The notes under the pieces: generated by a model
Seen by the model: the letters and a program-made list of their open reading frames with translations, nothing else
Told to the model about the DNA's origin: nothing
The model's database searches: none
Assembly: GCA_963170055.1 (NCBI GenBank)
Contig: CAUJGJ010000402.1
Coordinates: 167,501-231,500 of the forward strand
From: Halisarca cf. caerulea
Taxonomy: Eukaryota; Porifera; Demospongiae; Chondrillida; Halisarcidae
Reading direction: 5' to 3'
DNA length: 64,000 nucleotides
Position numbers and translations under genes: made by a program
In this document: in pieces, positions 39,105-50,712 of the stretch
Layout of the letters: each line of letters begins with the position of its first letter
Position numbering within the stretch: position 1 is the stretch's first letter

Positions 39105-42100
39105 ATGTGCGTGTGTGTTTGTGTGAGGGAGAGAGTGCATGTGATAAAGTAGCTTTGAAGCAATTTCGAATGTAGCTACTATACATGCACTTGGCATAAG
39201 AGTTGCACCGTGTGACAAACTAAAGGAAAATTTAAGGTGGTCAAATTTATTAATACCAAACATTGGCCTTTACAACAATTGTTACAGTATAGCATTTACA
39301 TGAGCTTGCTCTTGATCGAGAAATAATATACACTCAACTCAATAAATTCACTTGATACAACCTCTTCACTTGATATAAGGGTTGCACCCACCACCCGCAT
39401 TAGGGATGAAGGCGGCCTTTGGCCGCCTTCTCCCCTAGTATGATCAATTAACCTAAATTAATATGGACATTGGTGTCATAATCATATTGATTTTAGGGTG
39501 TACAGGTAATAGCCTTTGCTACCCTAGTATAATAAAAGAACCTAAAAGTGTACCTAAACTGCACTAGTGTACATTGTAAGGGAATACCGGCCTCCAGTGT
39601 CGCGGCCCTGCATAATTTCAAGTGACTCATGCTTCTTTCCATGCTGTGAAGATTTTTACATCCCAGCACGTGCTTCTCTCGGTGTTAGTGGGCTTGTAGA
39701 CTTTCTTTATAACATCAAACTCGACCTCGTTCTATAATAATAGCTTGATTTCACGGTGGGACGATCCAGCATTCTCCCTGTCTGGCAAAGTTAACAGTGA
39801 GGTGGCAGGAGTAATGCTATTGTTTTGGAATTTTCTGCAGTTAAAATAATCCAAGCAACAGCAGTCCTGACAATCTTTATCGCAGAGACAAATGGAATCA
39901 GTCCAAGAATCCGTCGAAGCAGAGAAATGGTTGAAGCAGTCGAACTACTGTAGGACCTGTCAAAACCTACACCGATACCCATAAACGCCGGGGGTGGGGT
40001 ATATATTAGATATACAATGGCGAGTAGTGGATATGAATTACATATGCACTCACCCTCGGGTCTCGTGTGTATATATAATTCGTATCCACTAATCGCCATT
40101 GTATATCTAATACATGACAAATGGCCTGCCCACAAAACCATTGAGCACCTCCCCCATTCTTGGGATGATAAAGAACATGGGTAAATATGATACACACACA
40201 GTTCACAAGAAGCCATAAGAAATAGCAGTCTAGACAAAAACGTGAAGTTTGAAGTTCTCACCTGGCAATGGTTTCATTTGGGCCATGCTTCTCTTGACGT
40301 GAACTATAGAAAGGCAAATGTATAATGTGTACACTGTAAGAATCAGAAAGCATACACCAAGCAAATAACACACAACTATGATACTCGCAATCTACAGAAT
40401 TCACTACACTGCCTAACTAAATGCCATCATTCTAGGTATACATTCATGGGAAATCTAGCAGAACAGGGTTTGTAACAATTAATGTTGTGTTAAATGCTCC
40501 TTTATACCCTGTACATAATATACTGTAAACCAGCAGCTAAGACACAACATGTTGACCACTATTAAAATGTTGAATAGGTGCACATTAGTTCAGCTATCAC
40601 AATCTCAGGATAGGGGAATCATGCACTGGATTTCACCACTCCAGGAACACTTATGTACATGTATAGTATAACATCAAGGATAAAGAAGACTGGTACAGTA
40701 AATACAGTATAAACTCTTTACCTCAACAAATCAGGATTGAAGTCACGCACATTGGATGATACTTTGGGCTCCAAATGTGATGGATTTGAATTCTCCATAC
40801 CATGAGGAGTAACAAATTTGGTGGAGGTTAGTGTGGATGGATCCAACTTGGCCTAAAGAACAAATTCAACAGTGCAGGAAACTGCAGACTACAACACATC
40901 AACATCATGTTCACGCAGGCTATATTACAGTACGATACACTTCCAACAGAAGACAGTCTAAAAACATGTACATACACGTACTGTATGTATGTACCTCAGT
41001 GGAGTCATGTCTCAATGACGAGTATGCACTGAATATTTCTTCATCAACTAGATCCCTACACAAGATATTACAAAAATAGAGATTTCACATTTGATAATGT
41101 ACATGCAAAACCATGAATTTCATACAGTATGGAACTTAAAAAAGTAGAGAAAATAACTTTTACTGTTTAACGCTTATCCAGAACTTGCATCATTATTTAG
41201 CTAACTGGTAACTGGTAATCGCTAACAGTTAACTAACGTAGTATCTACCAAGTTTGATATGAGTCTGTGAGATATGACGGGAAGGAGTTTTAGGAAGATT
41301 ATCAAAGATTAGAAGAGCGCAGGAGATTTCGATCAAAGTCGCGCATTTGGAGTGCAGTGATCATAAATTCGGATGCTACCCAAGAACGAAAATCTTCCCT
41401 TCCGACTAAAGTTGGATAATTCTTTGCTTGATGTATATAGGCTGACTAAACCCTTTAGAATTCTCTCTTTGATTGAATGCTAAAACCATAGACACACGCC
41501 ATATAAAATCTTATGTGTAGTTTCAAGTCAATGGTTAAAAGTTAACAAATGCGGTTAGCTGCTTTCGCAAGACATTAGCGGATAACTGCTGTTATTTTCG
41601 GTAACTGTTACCTTTTTTATGTTCTGTACCGTACATACGGTACGGACCTGAAAAAAGGCAATGTAAATGATAATACATGTCCACAAATGAAAATTATTCG
41701 TGACACAACTCCTAATAGAGAAATGTTAAACATTAACAGTGAATGGCTAACCAAGGAATGACAAACGCTGACCAAGAGATGTAAACAACTAACAGAGACT
41801 TTAAATTGAGCTTTAAATAGTGTACAAGGCAGTATGCTAGTAAAATCTACTTTGCAGTTCTTTGGTGGGAAGAATGCCGGAAAATGATCACTAGAAAATG
41901 CATTTAAACACGTACTGCATGGAAACATGGTTGTCCAACTTTTTTCAGAGTGGGATTATTCGTATGGAGATACAGGGCCGGAGCCACAAGAGATTGTGTG
42001 GTCTGGTTTATCGTTCGTGTACAAAATATTTCATGATCGTTTCAATAATTTGGCAAATGTTGAGCATATGTGGGACTGTATGTAATGCTACAAAACTACA

Positions 42101-45100
42101 CAAACTTGGCAAATACAAGCATGTGTGAATCTCTGGCACTAACAAACTCATTGCCCTCTACTTCTAGGTCTATACTGTCAGGAACCCATTGCAGACTGGA
42201 GCTAGTAGAGCAAGCACATTGCTATCGGCCATGTGGTATTGCATGACAAGAACGTCATAATAATATGGCGAAGGTGTGTGCTGTCGTTGGCCTGAATATT
42301 AGTATTATTAACAAGCCGATCAAAGTGATTTCTTGATTGCATAAGTTCAAGGTGCTATAAATGTAAGCTCTTCTATCCTAGTTCATGCATAGATACTCTA
42401 ATGGAACCCATTAATAGTAAATTACCAAGTGACAAGCCCTTTTCTGTATTATTTTAGTTTGGGTATTAGTATTATATTATAACTTACTCAAGGTTCCATA
42501 AAAAGTGGACATGTTGAAACCTGACTAACTGGACTAGTGATGCTGCCCCTGAGATATCGTGTGAGTGCTTACACATGAAGGTTAAATTGTTGCAAAGAAG
42601 ACAGTTTAGACTGTAGTTAAGAAGTGCAAGGAGTATGGGACAATCAGACATTTACTAGGATCCAGAACACTGCCAAAGCTTACAACAGAACTAGTATTAG
42701 TGAAAGCAGTCAAAATGCAAAAGATAACGAAACCATGACAGTTCATCTAGTTTGTAAATAATATTTGCCATTTTAGTTTCTAAATTATCTTTGTCATTGT
42801 AATGAGATGAATGATTGCCAATGTTCATATGTAAGTCATAGTCTAGCTAGCTAGATTATCACTGCTAGTACCCTATGGGCGAGAAAAACGCGGAGAACGG
42901 TCTAGCACACATACGTAGTGATTAGTTAACACCTTGGAGTTTAAGGGTGTTAATAGTAAATTTATTGGTTCACTGCAATGGATGATGGTGTACAGAGGAG
43001 TCTCACGATGCTGCTCTTTAAGCTTTTTTGCAGGATTTGCAGGGATTCTTTGGTGTCCAAAACATGACATTGTCTGTTTAACGAAGTGTTGACACGAGCG
43101 GGAGCACTTTTTCAAGATGCTACTAAGAAAGATGTCACATTGAAAGCGCAGCGCAATTTGCTCACTATTTGCAAGGCCTGCTTTAGAAGATTAAAGTATA
43201 TTGAGAAGACAACAAGCCAGCTTGTTGCTGCAAAAGAAGATGTCATTGGCAAATTCACTTGGAATAGAAGCTTCTTCTCTGATAACAAAAGATTGCGCAT
43301 CCCTTTAAGTCTGTGGATGAAGGCAGTTTCCCCAACACAATCGCCAGCATGCAAGAAACCCAAATGTGCTGAAAAGCACATAAAAAAGACGGTAACTCGA
43401 GCTTCCACATGCGTGAGAAGCCTTGCTGCACTCATGGACACGATGCTGATGGAGATGAGGTTGCCACCAACCTTTCCACCTACTATTAGACAGATTGTGA
43501 AGAAATGCACCAAAATCATCGTTGTGTAGTGTACATTGTTGCATGAAAACAGGATACCACAAATTCCAAAAGAGAAGGTGAGATTAATTTTATCACTGGG
43601 TCACAACATGTATACATATACATGCACCAACCTTGTATACAATGGGATAAACCTTGTATCAATATACTTTATACGTATATATATATATACTAATTAGATT
43701 TCCTGTCACATGTAGAATGAAACATTGCATAATATTCAACATCAGATTGATGTTGAATGCATAAAACTGTGTTAAACGTCAAATCCAACTGCATTTAGAT
43801 TATCATCTGCACCATCTTGCTGACTCAAGTTGAAAAGTTGGCATCAGAAATGCAGACACTTCCACCAACAATATGGAGAATATTACAGGAAATTGTAACT
43901 CCCAGTGGCAAGTACAAGAGAAAAGAAGTCCAAAGGCATCATGCATCTGAGTGCATAGTGATAGCTGTTTCTACTTTGTTGAGGGAGAGAATGAGCACAT
44001 GAGCATTGTTACACATCTCATTGGACCAATTTTGCAGCAAGGCAATGTGTCAACAAAGGTATGCCTACATAGATGAGTGCATTGAGCATAAGTCATGCAT
44101 GTTCTGTATTACTGATCTCCACTGCAGACATTGGAAAGAATGAGTCATTTGAAACTCAGTGTAGGGAATACAGCACTCCAGAATAAATTGGTGGAATTGG
44201 GCAAAGATTACAATTCTGAGTGTAACAAATGGGCACCACAAAGCAAAGAAATAATTTTAATTCATCCAGCCTGTAAAATTGGTCTATTAAGAGTAACTGT
44301 TATTATAGGGTCATATTAGCTGATTTTTCTGTTTGCAGGGTCGGACTATAAGCTTGTTGGTGACAAGGGTGGTCCCAAGACATATGACACAGGATTCACA
44401 AACAAGAGACTATCACCGGTTCCACATGTACGCTGTAAAGCACAGAATTATAGCCCAGTCAGGTGAGATCTATAATAATTAATATACATATTACAGTAAC
44501 TGTTATTGTGACATATAATGCATGCTATACTGCATATTGGTCCATGCATGCATGGACTTGCATGGGCAGTGTAACTCAGAGATTTGACATTGCATGCATG
44601 ATTCAAAAAATCATATAATGTCAATTTATGATATGAGGCATGCAATGACATGCATGCATGCATACACTTTGAGTATTGAATTTTGCATGTCCCTTTTATT
44701 GTAAAAATATATATATATTAATTGCATGTATACCGTCAATGTAGATTTGCCCAACGACAAGCCTCAAGGTGACATCAGGAAAGCTCCAGATGATATTTTC
44801 ATGCCTACAAAACATGACAATGAAGCTTTGCAGAAGGACTTCATATTGCTAATTTCCTTGTGCTAATCAAGTATTTACCTGCTTTGGAGGAATATGAGTC
44901 TCTGGTCTCTCAGCATATAAGCCATGCAAAGACAATTGAAATGTCAAAGAAGAGTGAAATAGTGAGAATGCATATAATTGCAATTACCGATAATAGCTCA
45001 GGTTACAGGATATAATTATAATACTGTGTGCTCACAAAATTTAAAACAGTTACTTTACACCTTTCAATTTATATTATCCTTAGGTATATCCTTCATACAG

Positions 45101-48100
45101 TACGCGTCACAAAAAACTTTACGTATTGTATTGTTATTACGTCGTTGCGTAATGTTATTGCGCTGTTTTGTAATGTAGTTACAAATGGCGTCGAACGACG
45201 AAATCAGCGCAGTCGAGAATATCGTTTCGTATTACCTCCGTAGTTACAAATTGTTATTCGTTTGTACTAAATTTGTAATTCTATCTCGTGTAATTCGATC
45301 CTAGCGTAACCCGATACAAGGTAAACGCTTTCAGCCACATCAGAAGAGAAGAGCGTACGCGTACACCTACACAAAGAGGTCGTTCAACGGATATGCGCAT
45401 TAATAATAATTTGTTCTGAACGAATTTACTGCAGAAATGGTTTATTCGGAGTACAAGCAGCAGAGAATTGTATTTTATACAGTTCTTGCCGTCATTGTAG
45501 TAAACTGTCGTTGCAAGGCGCTTTGAAACTTTAAGAAAAAAATCGATGAAGAGCGATAGACGCGAACGGACCAGCTGCTTCATAACCGCACATGGAAGCG
45601 CAATATTGTGAACCAGGCTTAAGGATTGAATGGCTTTAGTTTATTGTTCCTACCATTTTGTACTACAATCGTAGTTCGTTTGTTATAATTCTCGTAGTTT
45701 ACAGTACCTGTAGTTCGTCTGTAGCTGACTTGTACCTTGAGCTGTAGTTCTCAATCGACGATCTGTTATTGCTCTGTAATAACGGTGTTATAAATTCGTT
45801 ATTCTGCCGTACTGTATTTACAATACGTAAAGTTTTTTGTGATGCCTACCGTATACTAGTCTTTAGTGCATGCTTGTAGGTAGCTTTGGGAATCATCATG
45901 AAGAATAAACAGAAGACGGATGAGATGATTGAGATTCTGGAACACCTTCAAAGGTATTGCCCTCGAGCTGAATTTCATAATTCTCCAATTGCAGTTGTTG
46001 GGGACCAGCTGACTTGTGAAGGTATACGAGCTGCTAAACGTACCCGAGTTCAACAAGAAACCCCAGAAGAGAGATTCGAGCAGATCCATTATTGAGACTC
46101 CTGCAGACTGGCATGCCTTAGTCACTTTTTATGAGGTATGCATGCATGCAGACATCTGTAAAATACATGGTAACAGTTGTATGATCATTGCAGATTATTT
46201 GGATGCTATACACCCAAAAATCAGCTAGGGATAAAGGTACCCAGTGCCAGCTGAGAAATGTTTTGGATAGAAAGAATGTTGTATCAAGCCCCAAAAAGGA
46301 TTTCCATGCTTGCCATGACTTCCTACGGACTGTAGTGGATGGGTACATAATTGCTGCCGCATGTACCATATTCAGTCAATAGTCCAGCTGACATAACAAA
46401 GCAGATGACTTCCCCAATGGAAAGCCTGTAGATGCCAAAACTGCACTGTCTGCTGTAGAAGATATTTCAGCTACAATAATAATAATAATAATAACTGGGT
46501 GGGCCATTAGCCAGAGGCTACTACTAAGGCCCCCAGTATCCCACACACTCCCTCACACACACAATCAAATTAAATCAAATTCAAATAGTTAGTTTGGTGG
46601 CTGCAGTAGGTCAACTTCTCAGCTGTCCCAGGTTGGTGGCAGGGGGGTGCAGGGAAAAAAACTCCAAATGGCACACAGGTGGAGTGGTGCCTTCTGTCCA
46701 ATGCTTGATTGACTTCAGTGCTAACCTACTGAGCCACCAGCACCCACCCTACAATTGAGTTAAGGTACACAAAATACGCTGTCAGTCCAATCTCAGCTAG
46801 CACTGATGGTATTTTTAAATATTCAAGATACCTTCTTAGTCTTGGCTTACTTGCGCATGACTCATGGACAGCTGGAGGGAAAGGGATGGTCCTCACTCCA
46901 TGCGCTTGTAGAAATTCCTGTTGCTCCATTACAAGCAAGGAGGATATAATAAATATGCTATTGAAGCATTCTGCTTATTAGCACGAGTACATGTCACATC
47001 AACACCCAAGGCAGGATTTGTACTACAGTGGAATAGATTTTGTAGCACTCGCAATGGTAAAGGATGCAATAAGCCTATAGACCTTCACATGGAACATATG
47101 AATCGAGTTGTTAAGGATGACAAGATCATTCCATACACACATTTCTGCTAAAAGTGTCAACCATGTTAGTTGCTCTGCAGACTCAGTGAAGAATATTATG
47201 CACAAGTTTGACCGAGGAGCTGAACGTCAAAGATGCACCGGATCACACTCTGCGCCAGAATGACTTAATGATGTTCACACTGTTACAAATACACTGAGTC
47301 TCTTGCACATTAAGTCAATGGAGCCACTAAACAATCGTTGTCACTCTCAGTTTCCTGCTGTGCCAGAAGAACCTTTTTCTGGGGTTACACATAACATACC
47401 TATGTTAAGATCATGGCTAGATGAAAAGTGAAAAGCTTTGGCCAAAGATATTGAATATTACTTGTATAAAACAAGATAACTTGAAGGCAGTAACATACAC
47501 ATTTCCATCACAACATATATACTAATTATGCAATTACTGTCTTATTTTTGTTATTAAATAATATATATGTATGTATCAGATTTTGGTTCAATCAATTTTT
47601 GCACACTCATCATCTTTCCATAATTGAATGTTCTCTATATCAGTCAGAATATTTGTAGCAGTGTTGTCTTCTTCGAAAGACTCCTCCAACTCGGAAATTG
47701 GTACAGTAATGTGTGTTGGCGAAGGCACATTGGACCATATGTACACCGTTTAGGGCACTGGCAGCAATTGTTGCAGGGTTTTTCTTTTCCACATGTACAA
47801 CTATTACATGTACAAAGGTAAAGGCACTTTTGTTGGCAAACATCACAGCATTCATGGAGGATAGATGGCAAAGTATATGCTTCAGGGAAACTATTGAAAA
47901 GTATTTTTCTGCTGCAATTGGAACTGTCCTTGCAGTAATCTTTCATTTCGGCACTTATAAGACCTCTAGTACATCCAGAGTATGTGTATAATACTGCGTG
48001 ACAAGGATTGCCATCACGCCCACCTTTACCACATTCCTGAATATGAGTATATTCAAGAATGTAGTAGACGTGGGTGTGATGATGGAGATTGACCATAATG

Positions 48101-50541
48101 AATTACCATACGTATATCTGGAATATTGACACCCATTCTGAATGCAACAGTAGCAAAAAAACTTGACAAATGCCTTGAGCATTGCTGAAAGACTGCAGAA
48201 TGGTTGCTTTGTGTTCATCAATTATTTTTGCGTGAAACATTGCAAATATGCAGTCTTTTACTCTGAGATCAGCATGAACGTAACCCTTGTCCCGTAACAT
48301 AATGTCAAAATGCAATACAACTTTGCACAGGCTTCAATTAACTGGCAATATTATAATCTTTTTAGGTGTACACACTCCTAATACTGCAATTTCTTCAACA
48401 ATCCAATTAAAATCAATTGCAACATCACCTGTTCCTCTTCTTGCAGTGTTACACGATATTGTTCCTGTTCAGGGACAAAGATATTGTAGTAACATCAGTC
48501 AATTGCAAAGATTTGATTATGAAACTCCTAGTTTCATTGCTTGCTGTAACTGTAAAAGCACAAAAGAGCACAGCATGGGCCAAAAATGAGTGCAAACCAC
48601 CCAAGTGCTTGTATGATTGATGGAAAAGATGCTGTCCAACGCCCCACATCTCAATTCAATGAGCATTGTCGATAAAAACAGCTTTCAGGCATGTTTGATA
48701 TAGTACACCCATAAACATTCTTCTCCACTTCAGTTTCTGCAAAATCTCCAAACTTGTGAATAAATACGTAATTATCGTCTCCTTTACAGCAACCAGCGCC
48801 TCACTTGACAAATTGCTAGACAATCGTATGGCCTTCAAGTCTCACTGCTTGAGATCTTGCACTTGCTTGTCCATCAGGGACAGTAGTGGCGATATAACGA
48901 GGACTACATTGTTGAAATGTACTTTATCAATGAATTGATGGAACTAAGGAATCACCTCGAAGATGACTGATTTTCTGTGGCCAGTAGGTAAGCAAACTAC
49001 CATATCTTGGCCTGAAAAGACAGCTAAAACAGACTCTTCTTGCTCTTTTGTCAAAATAAAATTATTTTCCTTTATCTTAGCTAGGGCAAACTGCACTGCT
49101 TCCTTTGACAACGACATTCCGCGGAGACAAGTAGCTTTCCTCCACCCACAAGTAACTAAATAGTGCCCACACCAATTAATCAAGAATTCACAACCCAAGA
49201 TTCTGGGTTACGACTACATGATTCACTGAAAGTCACACGCTCAAGGTGCGAACTAATGGCTATGTGTGCTAAACTGTTCTCCACGTTTTTCTTGCCTTCA
49301 GGGCGCTAGCGGAGATGGTCTAGCTAGCTAGACTAATGTAAGTCATTAAAATACAATCTAGGTACAGTACTGACTGAAGGTAATGGTACCTATTCTCGCG
49401 TGGGAACAGCGAGCGATCCGTGAGGGCTGTACGCACCTCGAAGGTGCTCGCAAGGCCTCGCACTTGTTATCACCTTTGGTGGCGACGATTATCACCGTTA
49501 GCACCCATGGCGAAGAATTCCACAATTCGACTAGAATATTGTGCTCGAATAGCGTATATTAAATTTAAAAAGTTCCACTTAGGTGCCATTGGAAGTAACT
49601 GCGATTGCACGATGGGGAAGAATTACGTTCTGATTGAATGGATAGATAAGGAGAAAGGCGATTCGGACGAGAACAGGGTCAACGTGAAGCACCTCGCTAT
49701 AGAGGACCCGCAGGACATCTCTGTCGGTGCAGTTGTCCGAATGAGACATCGTGGAAGACTTTTCCGTGGGATTGTGAAAGATTTACTGGATTGGAAACCA
49801 CCCGCGAAGAAGGTACGAAAAAGAAAAGATACAAAGAAGCAGAAAAAGGATAGTACGAAGAAGCAGAAAAAGGATTGTACGAAGAAGCAGAAACAAACGG
49901 TACGAAGCTGTTTAGTTGTTTTTTTTCTGCGTATGCATGCAATGGTTTCAATTGAACATGTTTTCACGTGTAGATATATCCGAATACCTTTTCATACTCA
50001 TGTTAAGACTTAACCCATTAAGTGCTCGCAAATCAGAATAGGGTAATTATTACTTTCTAAACAAAACCGATGTCATTGTACAGACGGCCATTTTGCTGAT
50101 AAAAAATTCATGTATAAATTTGGTTAATAGTTAGCATAATGTTATCATAATGTGACTATACACACTACAAATATTGTTACTAATACAATCACAGTAGAAC
50201 CTTGATTATCAGGCAGTTTGGGACCAAGGAGTGCCCCTAAGTATGAATCCTGCAGTACTCTGTAGACTGAAACATTCCACATTGCATTTCCTTGTTATTC
50301 TTCAATTTCCTTTAAGAAATGACAAGATTGAGTGGATGCTTTCTACCAGTTGTTTTACCTGATTTTACACACATATACATCACAAGATGCAGCTATAGAC
50401 CAATAATGTACTTCACATTAGCACTGATTATAGATGCATTCATGAAACATTGCCTGGTTAATTGAGGTGCCATTACTTTGAGGGTTGGATAAGCTAGGTT
50501 CTACAGTATTACCATGAAAAGTAAAAAAAATACCGGATATG

Positions 50542-50598
<57 letters not shown>

Positions 50599-50640
50599 AT
50601 GCATGCATGCATACATACATACATACATATCTGCATACAC

Positions 50641-50712
<72 letters not shown>

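Larger units (their letters stand above)
35168..40261 (-). other. POLA2: POLA2 intron, 5.1 kb
   Basis: Holds a SINE-like block (35388-36305) split by an hAT-type MITE, the R2 hairpin repeat (37975-38102), the TG microsatellite (38688-39118) and two palindromes. From 36306 to 37974, and from 39119 to 40007 apart from the palindrome at 39407, I see nothing to annotate. A minus-strand frame at 36489-36761 has no recognisable domain. Confidence 0.75.
42990..47460 (+). pseudogene. Academ-type transposase (DUF6589-like), decayed
   Basis: The N-terminal part (about 42998-43526) has cysteine pairs (CRICRDSL and CKACFRRL), then a basic linker. Later blocks, in order, are ERMSHLKLSVGN (about 44145), SDYKLVGD (44341), a D-rich LPNDKPQGDIRKAPDDIFMP segment (about 44750-44830), KNKQKTDEMIEILEHLQRYC (about 45904), ESARD-like KSARDKGTQCQLRNVL (about 46212), and GGYNKYAIEAFCLLARVH with LHMEHMNRVVK near 46926-47110. 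These are hallmarks of DUF6589-type proteins as I remember them. Stops, frameshifts and two later insertions break it, so it cannot be functional. Confidence 0.7.
42839..49335. mobile_element. Academ-like DNA transposon with transposase and RecQ-like helicase
   Basis: Terminal inverted repeats of 75 bp (42839-42913 and 49261-49335) begin TAGTCTAGCTAGCTAGA and share AGAAAAACG.GGAGAAC and TAGCACACATA. A perfect 10-bp target duplication, ATGTAAGTCA, flanks the element at 42829-42838 and 49336-49345. Two decayed genes converge inside: a DUF6589-like transposase (plus) and a RecQ-like SF2 helicase (minus). This combination, with a 9-10 bp duplication, is what I recall for the helicase-carrying (AcademH) lineage of the Academ superfamily. 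A TIR element (45101-45847) and a SINE (46478-46748) inserted into it later. Confidence 0.88.

Noticed and set aside
38589..39263. Long frames on both strands across the TG repeat
   Set aside because: Pure dinucleotide-repeat artefacts with no domain or splice context.
39791..40261. 156-codon minus-strand frame
   Set aside because: It runs across the hairpin at 40008-40111 and ends at a POLA2 splice donor, so it is intronic noise.
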